This document shows positions 51,009 to 64,000 of a DNA stretch of 64,000 nt, piece after piece. Position numbers and translations under genes: made by a program. The notes below the pieces were generated by a model. It made no database searches and was not told the origin of the DNA. It saw nothing but the letters and a program-made list of their open reading frames with translations. Position 1 is the stretch's first letter; every line of letters starts with the position of its first letter. Source of the stretch: Trichuris trichiura (Eukaryota; Nematoda; Enoplea; Trichinellida; Trichuridae); contig JBAJFE010000026.1 of NCBI GenBank assembly GCA_037903355.1, positions 4,960,001-5,024,000 on the forward strand. The letters are read 5' to 3'.

Positions 51009-54000
51009 TCAATCGTTCATTCCGTTAACTACTTGCTGATCGGAGCTGAAAAAAGTACTCTAGAGCTCGCGCAACAAAAGTCGGCTCATTTAACTACAGT
51101 GAGTGAGACAACTTGGGTTCAATTTGAAGCCCTTACCTGTTCACTTTTGGCTTTAATGATTCAGCCTCCTTTTTGACCAAACCTGGATTAAAAACCTGCA
51201 CAGCACGTGGATGCTCCATTATCTGCTTAGCCTTCAATGGCAAAATTCGAGATTGGGTACTCTCTGCGAACATATCAGGATATCCATACAGTGCTATGCA
51301 TATGAAAAATCCAAACTCACTGTTCGCTATTCCAGGGACTGCACGGGTACTTCGACTCTTGCTCGCAGAATTTCCGCAGGTCTTCGGTTGACCCTCATCT
51401 TCCTTGGTCACCTTACTCAATGCCGCCATCTTCTGATCGTGACGTTTTTGCGTTTCGAAAAGAAAAGGTTTTACCACTGTGATGCGTCCACAGGGATGCA
51501 CTGGCTTAGGTTTACTCCCAAGAGTTGCCGCCTTAAGGTTAGTAGTCTTGACGGCAGCAACCTGTAAAAAGAGTAAAGAGGTTACAATCTATTGAGTTTA
51601 AAAACTAGAAGCACGAGTTTAAGTAAAGCGACTCGCAAATGTGTGAAAAATCAATAACCAGATTTTTATGTCCACCGAGCTCTTGAATTCTTTTGTCAAG
51701 TCGATCAAAGGAGGCTGCTTTAGGGACTGTACAAACTAAAAGAAGAGATAAGTGATTTTTTCATTGCAGCTTCAAATTTCAAGTCACTTTTTGCCGTCTT
51801 TTTCAAGTTAGGAGCGCTTGTTTGCCTCTGAAAACCGGAGGTTTCAACGTTTGTACGCCCGGAAGCCTGCTCCTCCTTTGCTTTCAGGTAGCGCTCGTGC
51901 CGTTTGTCAGTTTCAAATGTGAACGGCTTGACTTGAGTAACGCTCACGCAGCGTGGCTTTGTAGGTCTTGAGCTTGTACTTTTCGCCATTGGAGGACGAC
52001 AACCAACTGCTTCCTTGGTTGCCTGCTAGGAAAATCACATTGCATAATAGGACAAAAAGTGTAAGTACGCCACGCGGTATTTAAATATAGAGGCTGTTTG
52101 CAAATTACGGATAAATGAACAATACAGAAAAAACCCAATAAGCTAAGCTTTCTTTAGATTGTTACTAAAAGCCAAGAACATTTTACACAACGCCATCTTT
52201 CGAAAGGCAGGCAACTGTGCGGTTATGAAATACGCTCGCTGAAGAGGTAAAATGCAAAAAGTAAAAATGGCCTAATAATGGCAACAAATCACCTTTTGCC
52301 GTGCAGAACCATCGGGCAAAGGCGGTTTCGAAACATTGCGCAAATTTTCTGCTCGCGTGACTGGAGGGAACGCTTCTGAACTAACACCTTTGGAACGTCC
52401 CTTTGATTGTTCAGCCTGCCGAAGCGTTCCTTTCAAAACGTTTCCACTCCCGTTGCTCGAATGAACTGCAGTTGGCTTTGGCTCACAATTTTTTCGAAAC
52501 TGGCGATAATCGGCCAACGCACTTCTGACTACAAGACGTGGCTTTACCTAAGGCAAACTTAATTGAAAACGCAAATGCAACAAGCCAATTACGACTTTGC
52601 AGCTGGAAGAATCCCCATTTTGCTGTTTCTCCAGTTTTGTCCCTTTTCTAGCTTCGCCATTGTGTTGCGTATGCGATGGCTGATTTGCACGTTTTGGATC
52701 GCCAGTTTGTACTTGGCGAACACCAAAGGTACCAGTGGAATTATTCCGTGCTGTTGAACGTAGGACTTCCGATTTCTTTTCGGTCACACTTTGCTTTAGT
52801 AAAATATTTGCAAATAAACGGAATAAATAAATCTTTCTTCATAAACGTTACTTCAAACGATTCTTGACGGCTGAGTCTTTTTGAAAAGTTGAACGGCTTT
52901 GGTGAAGTCACTGCTTTAACCGAGGTGATTCGCAAACCAGTGGCTGGAGAGTGGAAGCGCAACTCAGCCTTAGACTTCAGTCCGCTGCAAGCAAATAAAG
53001 TTAAGCTAAACTTGTAGCCAACGAAAACAAAAACAACCTTGATTTTTTCCTACTAGAAATGGATAAGGCTTCTAAACGAGCAGACATCGGAGGACCCAAA
53101 CGTCTCGGACTGGTCAATGTTTCAAAGTTTATGTCTAAACACGATGTTGCAATTATACAAATGTCGACTACGTTGCCACTGAAGGCTATTAACAGACCAT
53201 ACATTAAACCATGGCAAAGACCATAGAAGAACGTGACAATTGAGAAAACGTGAATACCTGCAAAGAGCAGGAGCAATACTGATTTCTAGCTGGATGACGT
53301 CTCAATTTATCAACTTCAGATAAACATGAAATAAATCGCACAGATGAGTCATTTTTGACATACCACTACAATCGGTTGGGAATGTACTATCTCGGGAAGA
53401 TCCGTTCAGCACAATTTTCCTATTGTGTTTTATCCAGACTACAATAAACTAATTATGCTTAAACACGTTTGTGGTAGGGAAGGACGGGTAAGCTCCGTTA
53501 AAGGATACTCCCAATCCCAATATTCGTAGTGCTTTCTGAAAAAAGTTTGGAGACGGAGACCGATTTGACACGCTGTAATCTTTCTTTCATGTTCTTGCGT
53601 TCGTATGACTAGAGCACATTGTCGATTGTAATCTGTGCAAGTTGACAATGCTGTGGGTCTGCTATACACGACATGGTCTCATAAACTCATCTCTGAGAAT
53701 TTGACATCAGAAAAAGCGATGCTCTGCACCCCTGTCTTGTCTTCTTCGTGCCGAAGCTCTACAGCAGACGCTTGGGAACAGCAGTGAATAAGCCGTCACC
53801 AATTAGTATAACGCTGTTATGCTGCCATACGAACATAATACAGGGAATGACAATTGAACTGCACTGAAAATTTCATACATTCAAGTACGTTGGGCTGATA
53901 CGTGCTAGCATGAGCAGATGCAGCAGAACAAAATCACACAAATTATCTGCGCCAGAAAACTGCCTTAAAAACTGCAGATTGTCGCATCGCTCTGACTTCT

Positions 54001-57000
54001 GTTTAAGGATGAGAAGTTCTCAGTTCTAAACGATTCCGTCAAATGAGCTCAGTGGTAGTTCACATGCGGCTACACTTTGCACATGTTACCTGCACATTTC
54101 TGAAAAAATGCGGCTAAAAAGGCAATTTATCGTCTGCCGTGCACTGGCTTTGATACTTCAAAGTACCAAATTTTTGAATTACCGAATAATTCGTCTGACT
54201 TGGAGAAGATTTACAAACCGCGACCGCACTGAAACAACCTCATGAGATCTAAGCCCACTTCTTTCGACAGAAATAAAATTCTCGACATGCCTTATACACG
54301 GAAGACGGCAGGGGACATCAAGAATTATAGAAGGCGTTTGGTTGGCATTTCATTGTTGCAAGAATATGCAATACTGAAATAGCGTTGCCAATGAAGATAG
54401 GGCATCTGTTCCGATCTAATAATTTTGCTGGTCGCTTTTCTCGTTCCAGTTATACAATAAAACCCTGCATCTGAGGATGTAGTTTCTTTCTAAAAGGAAT
54501 GCCTAGTTTGAGGGAGAGAAGTCGATAACAGACGACAATTCACACTGATATAATTGACAAAACTTTCCCAACTCATTAGACGCCGTCGTCAGCCGTCAGT
54601 AAGGATGGTTCGTAAAAAGATGAACTCCTTAAAAGGGGCACGTTGACGTTATGAGAAACAACTACACCGATGCAGCACGTTTTTTCTACGTGGACGGTGT
54701 GATGCCAGAAAGCTACATTCAATAAACGTTTCTTACAACCAGCAAAAACAGGTTATTTCCATATAGATAATGAAAACGTTTACACCCGTTACAAATAATT
54801 ATATTTTAAGAAACAGCACTCAGATCTTAAGTTGACCAACATCAACGTAGAACTTTGTGCTCCGATGACGAATCATACAAAATCTGAAAGTACTGCGTTT
54901 TTAGAAGAAAGCATATGTATTCAACATTCAGCATACTGCCTTTCCTTATAGAAAAGAACTAAGAAGTAGTTTTAGGACTTTCGCTGGTCTACTCAATGTT
55001 CGTGTGCGCCAATAGAACATCCAAGCACCTTTTGTTTATGATATGTTCAACTGCATAAGGTTTATGCATGCACGTTGACAAAACCATCACAAAAAGGAAG
55101 AGAAGGCGACCAGCAGCCTGGAAACTGACCAGCTCTTTGCTTTTCTCGAAGTCAGGCCAGTCATTACTTCTTAACCTGCGTGCTATCCTCTTATCGCAAG
55201 AAAGCCTGGCGAAAAAAAGCATGAGGAACACCGTGCATTAGATTTCCCTTCGTACTTTTGCCCACCAGTTTCTTACTCAACCTTCTTGCCCGACTCTCTG
55301 ATCCGGAAAGTTAGTATCAATAGCGTCCCTGTCCTGGATGCCGATATTCTTCGTTCCGCAAACCCTTCACAGCCCCAACCGCCACGTTCAGAATCATTAC
55401 ATTACTTGATGATACTGACTAGATCAAAACTCAATTACAAGTGACCATCAGGTGATTGGAACGAAAAAAGGAATATCAGGTTGGAAAACTCAGCTTAGCA
55501 ACTTCAGCAATATTAGTGTTAAGGATTCTTCATTGAAATAGAACTCTTGTTAGGAAAAATTTCAGAGCGGATTTAAATTTAAAAAAAAAAGGATTGCGTA
55601 TGCTTGAATTCACCTGCCACTCCGTCATACATTGAAACGAAATGGAAAGGAAGTGTCATAACCTGGTGTTTCTTTTATGGGCTTTGGCATTTCGTCCGCC
55701 TGCGCTTCGCCAAAAAATTCACGTTCCTTTCCCACTGTTATGATGTCATATGATTTCGCTTTTCTAGTTGTATAAGGAGAACTCGCATTTCCGTTGTCCG
55801 ATGCTGCTGGTTCTGAGTTTTGCGGTGTTGTTTCCGTCGCATCCCTGGAAACGACGAATATTGTTAAACCCAACACTAAAGGCCAAGCATATGCATTGAA
55901 AAGAAAATCGTGATTTCTTCTTGAAGGACAGTTTAGTTTACGCAAGTTTTCGAAATGGGATTGCAATTTCGAGGGAAGCAAAATCTAACACGATAAATCT
56001 GGTAGTACAATTCAGCTAGTGACAGATTAAGAAAACGACGTAAGTGTAGCCGCTCAACATCACTTACTTTGGTAGCAACGGTAACGGCACTGGTTCATGC
56101 TGGTCATCTTAAAATAACAGAGTTATTTTGGAATGTAAGACAGCTTCTAGAATATGTATATAATTTATTTTATGACATCACGCTGACATTAAATACTTTG
56201 TTTTACAAGGTCTTAAATTATTCACTTTCTGATGGCCAAAAGTGCCCATGAATCAAAACAAAAAGTAAAGAAAAGTCAAGTGCGTAAATCTGCAACATAG
56301 ACTTTTCAGTGTGCACTTTGCATGCCTTATGCGCAATAAAGTTATAAATACGCAACGCAGCATACCTTCTTTCGTAGTGTTGACATTTTCGCTAGTTGCA
56401 AGCAATTAATAATACGAAACTTAAAGCAGTGCAGTTGCATAAGTACATGTTTAAGGAAGTTAGTAATTAAGGTATGACTCGTTCATGTTAACGTTACCAT
56501 GAACAGGTCATACAGTAAATAAACTGTACGCCACCAAATGGAAGAGAAGCTTGATAGAGGAAATACAGGACAAATGTTCGTACGTTTTAGAACTGTCTTA
56601 CCCCGTCGGCCGCAATGTTACGGATTACAGGAAGGTCGGGAGAAATCTCGGGTAAAGAAAACGGCGGGAAAACTTACATGGAGAGAGGTGAAACATTGTC
56701 AAGACCACTTGTCTTCCACCGCTTCAGGCTCTTTTTCTCACCCTTTCTCTCTGTCTCCAACGGCCGGGAGGAAAAGAGGCGAGAAGAACGAGAGATTTCT
56801 ACTATCCTCTTCATTCTAGCTCTTCTTCCCGCCATTTCGCGCTGGTCAATCAGCTCAGAGAGGAGTGAGTCAATGAAACAGGGAAGAGATGAAGAGCAGC
56901 GCGGGTGCAAAACACGACCGCTAGAAAGCGTGTCTTTGAAAAACACTACATTGCATAACTATTGCGTAAAGTGCTCACGATGGGGTAGGTCCAGTTCTGT

Positions 57001-57647
57001 AAGCCTCGTTTGTTTTGAATGGTTTTCTTCAATAAAAGATTTCTTTTGTAAAACGAATATGAGATAGCAAACGTCGCCAAGATGGAGTTAAAGACATATC
57101 AAAGCACGGACACTGCAGTGATACGCTTCAAGACCGTTAGAAAACTATTAATAAGAATTCCACAGCAGTAACGCGGACATAGCAGATAAAAAAACATTGG
57201 TCGGAGGTCAACTATAGCGGGAAGAGAAGTGAATAGGTAGAACATGTTGCCTCCAACGCATTAGGACTACAGAAAACGTTACTCTTATCCTTATAAGAAA
57301 AAACAAATGCTGCGGACAGCTGAAGCCGCAGATACGACAGCCCTATTGCATTAAAATAATTACGAAATAGGATGTTAAACAACGACTCAGGTTTTCCAAA
57401 CTCATAGAAATGAAGTAGCAATGCAGTGATCTGCACTTAGCGTTAGCCAAACGCGACAAACATTACAAGAATAGCCAGTTATGATGTCCAGTAATTCAAC
57501 AATATGCCCATTTGAAACTAGGAAGAACTCACGAGTAGTGTCGAACCAAGAATCTCCGAAACCAGTTGCACTAGATCCAAACGTTTCAGCAAGCATAGGA
57601 GCATCTATGTCCCACCACGGATCGGTAACGCTTGCTATTTCATCCAT
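51009..57647 (-). CDS. TPX2-like spindle assembly / Aurora A-binding factor
   Basis: TPX2 proteins nucleate spindle microtubules and activate Aurora A (family knowledge). Phase-consistent exons in order: 57533-57647, 56678-56933, 55631-55844, then at least one unplaced exon, then 53038-53134, 52852-52984, 52593-52793, 52293-52547, 51788-52022, 51659-51726, 51321-51561, 51137-51263, 51009-51045. Exon 1 begins MDEIASVTDPWWDIDAPML and includes GFGDSWFDT, resembling the YDAP...DSWF Aurora-binding start of TPX2. Later exons carry repeated basic motifs: VTSPKPFNFSKR, VTQVKPFTFETDKRHERY, ITVVKPFLFETQKRH, plus ASFDRLDKRIQE, all like TPX2 C-terminal repeats. Exon 56678-56933 is Arg/Lys/Ser-rich and is called mainly on splice phase. 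The last exon, ending SSDQQVVNGMND, is short and least certain, as is the 53134 boundary. Confidence 0.7.
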
Positions 57648-60269
57648 TGCTAGCAGTTCCAACCAACAACGAAAGCACAGTACGCAACAGAACTACCAGC
57701 TCTAGCGGGAAGACGTTACAACCTGCAAATCATTACATTGCGTCTAGGCCTATTGCTATGCTCAAGAACGGTATCATTCAGTTCGACAGTTGAGCTTTAA
57801 AGCAAGTTTCCAAAAATTGTATTTGGAAAGTCTTGTTTTTCCTACGGATGTATAAAATTTGGCCATTTGTTTTAAAGAATATTTCTGGTTGCCCTGGGAA
57901 AATTTAGTTTAAAGTGGGCTTGAAAAAGTCGCTTGAACGGTGTGCAAAACAAGGCTAACGCTTAACTGCTTTAGCTAAATTATTTTTAACTTTTTGGAGA
58001 GGGGCTAGCAGGATCTTAGCAGGCATTTTACTCTTTGCTAGAGCAAAGTCCTTTTATCCTTTCGAAATTGCGTTTACCATTGGGAGCGGTACAGAATCAG
58101 TCCTGACAGCTCTGTAAAATAAATTTTTAACTTGAGCAGGTTTTTGTTCGCAAAAAATCATACAACTAATTTTGTTTCACAGTTGGTCTTCTGGTTCACA
58201 GGTTTGGCCTGTTTGATGTATCTGTAAGGGAACTTCAAGGTGCCCTACCAACGAATGGATGAGCAGATTGTTAGAGAAGCCTGTTAAAAGACACCCCGTC
58301 TTTCGAAACTAATTTTGTTATCAAAATACGAAGTCATCTAAAAACGGCACTACCTACCTGCGCGCTCTCTGATTGCCGATACGGAAGCTGGGGCGTACGT
58401 AGTACTTAAAGGTATGAAGTGCGGAACATACATCAGCACCGTTCATGGGATTGTCTTCAAACTTACTCTTCAGTGAGCTCAGGCTACCTTGGCCGCTTAG
58501 CTTGGAGGTTATCCAATGGGAGCAGTCGTAAGTCAGACACTGGACTTAAGCAGCATTAATCTAGCTGCGCGGGGAAACGTAAGCGTCGAAATGTACTGCT
58601 CCCTCTGCAGCATGCTAACGGCTGGTAATAAATGCAAATACGACTAGCCTTTTCTAATTTACACGTTTAGATAAACAAGGCAACGTTATGCTCCAGGAAC
58701 TGTGCGCACCCCAGGGCGAACACCTATGATGTAGATGTTGCATTCAGTAGCAAATGTGCTATTTATTATTGCAGCTTCCACGGGCCACTGCGCGAAAGAT
58801 TCGCCGTAGAATCTCATTTGCACCAATTTCAACTGGCGACGTTACGTCAAAGCTCGAAAGTTCTGGATTTCCGAATTTCGGATAATGGATAATTAATTGC
58901 ATTTCGCTTTACGTTTACGTCAAGGCAGAACAGGATAGCTGGCAGAAAAAACCTACTTTAGCCCATCACAGTCTTAGTGCCACCATTCTGCCCTCACATA
59001 AGCCTAGCTTGAACGTGCGCATTAAATTTCGGCTTAAACTTAGGTGTGGGTGGAACAGGATAGCCTGCGTTTTAGAAGCTACCGTAGGTAGTTAGCAACC
59101 TGGAAGAAGAGAGCCCTGTTCCTTATTATTTGCAGTAAAAATTTTCCCAACGGGTAAACTGGTATAGTTTTTCAGCCAAGTGAAAGAGCAACTCTTTACA
59201 GAATTTTAATTCGAAAAGAAATTAGACTACGGCAACTACTGATAGTAGAACATGTTAACTAGCGTACAAAGCCTGCAGTTGTGACATATACACCTAGCTA
59301 ATGGAGGTATGCCTCGCACGCTGTTCTTAAAGTGAAACCTTCATAACGCAGGGAAACAGTTCATACTATTCAACACAGCAAGCAGGCTTGAGCGGACATG
59401 GTCCGGAAGACAACTATTCGGCAATGCCAGGCACAGGAAATCATACACAAAAACCAGAAGGTAAAGATGCCATACAAAAAGCAAGAATAATTTGTAAATA
59501 AAATGCAAGTGGAAGGTGAAGGTAAGCATTGCAGGTCTGCTTACTGTAATTTTTTCATACACTATACTGAACCGAGGACCAAGTCTGAGGAAGGACAGAG
59601 AATTCATTTGTTTGGATGAGGTTAAAGAGCCGTCAAAACAGGCGGATAACTAATATCTATTAGCGTGGACATAGGTACTTGCGCTTCGTCGTCTGCTTCG
59701 ATCGAAACTGTGCGTTTGAAAAAGATGTTCAAACCAAGTGCTCGGTGCGGTTAAGGCGAAGTACCCGCTTGATATAAAAGTTTAATTCAAAAGGAGTAAA
59801 ACAGAACTTTTACAAGTGTTTGATTCTGTCGTCAGCTTTGAAATTGGGTACTACTATTTTGTACAGCCTGTTGATGGTTGGGTACGGGCACAGTAAAACA
59901 CTGGCAAAATAGCAGTCCATCTCGTCTGTACTCTCCCTTGCCCACTATATGAATGCATCGAACGGATAAGAAGGACAGGTGCAGCAATAAATCAAAAATG
60001 TCAGAGCTGGTCATATAGTATGCCGCTCATTCTCACTCCTTCATGTGTTGACGTTTACTGTGTGAGGAAACACAGAGGTTTCCTGACGCAGAAGTTAGGT
60101 TTATAATGGCTCCATTAATGCTGAGGTACTCATCAAAAAACAAACGTTTTGCTGCGTGTTCCACAAGTACTGAGGTAGCCGCTGTTTCTTCCGTGTCCTT
60201 AAAGGGGTTCTTTCGCGGTTGTCGAGCGCGGTGCCACTTCACAACATTTCCGTATCATTTCAAGTTTAA
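57648..60269. other. Intergenic; small repeat fragment only
   Basis: A partial fold-back arm sits at about 58231-58275 (CCTACCAACGAATGGATGAG). The rest shows no conserved protein or RNA gene. The part nearest 57648 should contain the TPX2-like promoter, but no specific signal could be named. Confidence 0.35.
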
Positions 60270-61491
60270 CTAATGTTGTTTAGACTTGTGGCGTGCGATG
60301 TAACCCGTTTCTCCCAAATAAATAGTCACGCCGCGGCAAATAATGTTATAGATACCCTTGATTTTCGTTCTGGTAAGGTTTGATCTGGTGTAACCGCAGA
60401 ATTGTGCGCATGTGCAAATGCTGTTCGAACACCGTATTAAAAACTGTATCTGTCCGTTTTTTGTAGATCGCATCCCTGATACCATGGTAGCACGACAAGA
60501 ACAGCTTCGGACACGGTTCTTCAGTGCTATTCGTTCTTGACTGCTTTTTAAACTTCCAATCCTGTTGACGATAGTCGTATCAGTCAGTTTTCTGAGGAAG
60601 ATATTCTGTACCATAATGCTACGGATATGATGAGGCACTTCTTGCAAAAACCTCACCTCACAAAGGTTAACTCACGGTCTAGCATCCATCTGATAATGAT
60701 CAGCCACACATTAACTGGGCGGCTGGAAAGGGAATTCAGATGTCCCTCTGAATGTGTGGGCTTTCAACAGGCCTTTCTTTTCAAGTGACTGCCACTTATC
60801 ATCACAAGAACTTTAAAGATGGTAGATGTCCATTCTTTTATCCCTTTTGTAGACTCGCTGCCGCCAGCAAAGAGGCTAATCAATGGCTTGAGAAGAGCAT
60901 CCTCATGTCCCATTTGAAGATGACAAAAATGCCGTCCATGTGCTTCCTGAACGCTTTGAAACAGTGGTTAGAAATTTCAGATGGAAATGCTTTGTCCTCT
61001 GGATATTCCACAGATACTTCGACAAGTACTAGTGATACAGAGCTTCCCATAAGCGCTTCTTTTCGTTGGGGAAGCATACGCCTGGCCAATGGGTGAAGCT
61101 CTCTTCCACAATGCAAAAGAACCAACTTTGTTAGATGATGGGGATCAAATTTCACCCATTGGTTTTTAAAAAAGCATCCACTGACATCACTGCGAAGACG
61201 ATCTTGTAAATGCAATCCGGTGGGATGCTCTTGAAAAGATTCTTCACATCGTATCTCACCAGGACGTCATCTATGCTGACCATGGTCTCTTTTATCTCCT
61301 TTCTGAAGACAAACGAATTCTCTGCATATGACCTTTCTTGGCTGGCCAATGGCTTGAGGGTTCCCGCTAAGTAGCTGCAGGGATTGCTGATAAGAATTTT
61401 CATGCTTACTACCTCGGGTCATAATGGCATGCTGGCCTTGTGAACCTTCGCAGGAATAACAGTTATGGGTATTTGACCTGGCGAGTTTCAA
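60270..61491 (-). pseudogene. Penelope-like retroelement remnant: reverse transcriptase plus GIY-YIG
   Basis: Minus-strand frames in order: a palm-like segment (DDVLVRYDVKNLFKSIP, RT motif A with its first Asp); motif B-like QRKEALMGSSVSLVLVEV followed by VEYPEDKA; and motif C-like FRKHMDGIFVIF, where the usual DD is DG. The downstream frame 60270-60656 ends with KIKGIYNIICRGVTIYLGET, a GIY-YIG-type endonuclease core (GIY...YLG), then a stop. RT followed by GIY-YIG is diagnostic of Penelope-like elements. The frames are shifted relative to each other and one catalytic Asp is gone, so the copy is inactive. A weak upstream frame at 61834-62151 may be an N-terminal remnant. Confidence 0.75.
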
Positions 61492-63926
61492 CAGTATGGC
61501 TACGTGAGACTACCTCTCTTCCTTTGCGACTTGCCAAGGAAACTGACTGACACGATTACTAGCAACGGGATTGGAAGGCTAAGCGGACGGGCATCAATAA
61601 CGGATAAAAAAGAAGAACTGCGCCTGAACGTATTCCCGCCATACAGTCCTCCTGTTGGGGAGGCAGTTCATGCATTCACAAAAAAACCTAAGTCTCAGTG
61701 TGGTGCTCGAATGCCATTCGAACTTGTGTTTGATTCTGGAGTCAGAAATGATCAAAACGAGAATGAGACAGAAAGCAAGGACAGACTACAACATTGTATC
61801 CATGTGCAGAGCTACGTGTTTCAGAGAAAAGGGCTACACACTATCCTGTAGGTTCAAACAATAGCAGGCAAACCTGAAAACCGTAAGGAAATGCTGTAAA
61901 ACAGCAGTGAGTGAATACTGAGGCGGATAGAGGTCGACTACCACGAGCGAACCCGTTAAAGTCACGAAAGTGTCAGCGACAGCATCCCTGACTGTTGAAC
62001 ATGCGAAGTTAAGTGCTCGTTCCCTGATGAAGGCTTCAACATTAGGAGATTGACAAGAACCTGACTTCTGCCTTAGGAAGACCAAAGAGTTCGTGTGTTC
62101 TGGCCGAAGCGTAAACTTCAACAGAGACAAGGATGGAAGAGTTAGCAGCACATCGGCAGTATTGGTATTTTTGACTTATTCTTTTACGTCTGCCGCTGAC
62201 CCTTTCAATGCATTTCTACGATGATCAGAAGGAGGGTACAGACGAGAACAGTTGTGGCCTTGGCAGTTGTGATTGGTGTCGCTCGTATCTAACCACCAAC
62301 AGGTTGCACTAAAAAGTACTACTTTACTCGAACGATAAAGGCGGAAGCAGATGAATCTGAAATCTCCGTTCTAGTCCTTTTGAATTATACTTTTGTCTCA
62401 GACTGCTGTCATGCTATAGTTGCGCAATCAAGTATACGCCATTATGAAACGAAGAGAATATTTGGGATTGCCTGGTTCATACTGGCATGTCTGGGGCAGC
62501 ATGACGAACAGACCTTGACATGAATTGCAAAGAGCGTACATCGACAACCTTATCATTGGAGCAGTCTGAGTTTTCCGCTGCAATGGCATTGAAACTGACT
62601 TTGTCAGAAGATTGCAATGCCCTATCCGTAATAATGGCTATCGTGCCAGATGGACGGATGACAAAATGACAACTCTGTGAAGTCACTGCTGCTGTGCTTC
62701 GTTAAGGGATGCTGCGCAGGTCATTACTTCCGCTAAGTTATCACTGCGAGAGAAGTTTGTACATTTTTTACAGCACATAAATTCAGTATTGTTGTTGTTG
62801 TTTAATGGCATTACGGTTGACTGTTTTCCAAAAATATCCTTAACGTTTCATTTCTAGTAATTTTATGCGTTTCAGCAGCGAAGGTTAGAGTTACTAATGC
62901 AATAACATAATCAGCAAAGAATTCTGGCTCATTTGTGCATTTTTACATCTACCAGCAGATGCCACGGATGGTCATGTATAAAAGAATTGGTCACATTTCG
63001 GTATACAGGGAAATCTATATCACTCAGTACTAGTGAAGCTTGAATGCTAAGTCACAAACCAAAATTAAAGAACTAATTCTATTTTGAAAATGGATAATAC
63101 ATGAGAAAACTTGTAACTGATCGTGGTTGAACAGACGTAGTGGCTACAAAGTTGAAGACTAAATAACTGATTGTAAGATGATTTGCAGTTTTTAAGAATT
63201 GGAATAGCATACCTAGTCAGTAACGCGAAGCATATTGACAGTCTTATCCCCTGACTAGTATGAGCTTAAAGTGGAAAACAAAAGCACCTGACACCTTTAG
63301 AATAAGCTTATCATAGAAGGCATGCCACTAAGTACCTTAGTGAAATGCTACTTAAGCATGTTTTTGCGAAGAATGATTTCACCAGTTTTGGAACACATCC
63401 TTCTACCCTGGGACAGTATATGTTTTGTACTTTGTGTAACAAAAATCTAATTCGCGTCGTTATGACAAAATCAGACTAAATTCCACAGGGACAGCTATTC
63501 CAACCATTCATCCCCTAAAATGATCATATTATTTACGTCCAGTAAGCTGTAGGGTAATTTAGGGCATGTATCAGAAAGCAAAGGTTTGTGCACCTTGTAT
63601 TTTACATCTTGAGACCATGGTAGCATTCATTAATTTAATTGAATAACATGAGCAGCAGCCATGAAAGAAAGCTATGTTTAATTCAATGGACCAGCATTTA
63701 ATCCTGCATATTCTAGATGGACTTCAGAAGTTCACATTAACTGTTTTTGAGACCTACCCATTTTCAAGAGCACATGAAACATAATAAGATCACGTATAAT
63801 CCAAGCACCTTATTTATTATTAAATATAGTTTCGCTGTTACGCACCGTTCCGCCATCAGCAGGAATAGCAAGTGTACATTGCTCTTCCGATGAAAAATCT
63901 GTAAATTTCAGCTTGAGTTGCGTATA
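61492..63926. other. Right flank of the Penelope remnant; no gene recognised
   Basis: Apart from the possible upstream remnant of the retroelement at 61834-62151, no domain, RNA gene or clear repeat was identified. The last 1.2 kb is AT-rich with short chance frames. Confidence 0.35.
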
Positions 63927-64000
63927 TGAGGGTTGTTCGAAAAGTTCCCGGAAAAATTAAATAAAAATTATATTTGCAGTGATATCAAACTTATTTATCA
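63927..64000 (+). mobile_element. Probable mariner-like element end, cut by window edge
   Basis: The sequence TATGAGGGTTGTTCGAAAAG followed by TTCCCGG resembles the terminal inverted repeats of mariner elements, which insert at TA. The interior lies outside the window, so the transposase could not be checked. Confidence 0.45.

Noticed and set aside
54989..55231. Minus-strand frame considered as the missing TPX2-like exon
   Set aside because: Its entry phase does not fit the preceding exon (phase 0), and the hydrophobic second half does not look like TPX2.
60752..61096. Plus-strand 114-codon frame
   Set aside because: It lies opposite the Penelope-like RT on the minus strand, which has the recognisable motifs.

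Overview
This is eukaryotic (animal) nuclear DNA. Coding sequence is split into many short exons with GT..AG introns, many only about 44-60 bp long. No bacterial-style operons or ribosome binding sites are seen. The compact introns, the UNC-104 gene and the AT-leaning base composition suggest an invertebrate, possibly a nematode; the species is inference only.

Three protein-coding genes could be built exon by exon with matching splice phases. (1) Minus strand 20556-6078: a complete kinesin-3 motor, UNC-104/KIF1A type, in 37 exons and about 1638 codons, running from the motor domain through FHA to a C-terminal PH domain. (2) Plus strand about 40088-46067: a GAP1-family Ras GTPase-activating protein (RASA2/RASA3 type) with C2, C2, RasGAP and PH regions; only the first exon is unplaced. 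(3) Minus strand 57647-51009: a TPX2-like spindle-assembly factor with an N-terminal DAP...DSWF segment and repeated KPF-x-F motifs; one or more middle exons between 55.6 and 53.2 kb are unplaced. A weak fourth candidate, a short secreted Cys-rich protein, begins at 37920 on the minus strand.

The gene-poor rest (1-6 kb, 20.6-40 kb, 46-51 kb, 57.7-64 kb) is rich in transposon remains. There is a family of fold-back elements with 12-14 bp target-site duplications and a one-sided tail of about 30-45 bp, a solo relative with an 18-bp duplication, a decayed Penelope-like retroelement (reverse transcriptase plus GIY-YIG), a complete but dead Tigger/pogo transposon with TA duplications, a 202-bp pogo-type MITE, a Foldback-like pair of inverted minisatellite arrays inside a kinesin intron, and a probable mariner end at the window edge.

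The most striking signal is a small RNA-like motif inside the fold-back elements and their single-copy relatives: CUGANGA, a 5-bp stem, GAAA, then GCUCCG. Its stem changes by paired substitutions between copies, and its N position is where the core varies. It resembles a hammerhead ribozyme core, which fits the known link between Penelope-like elements and hammerhead ribozymes.
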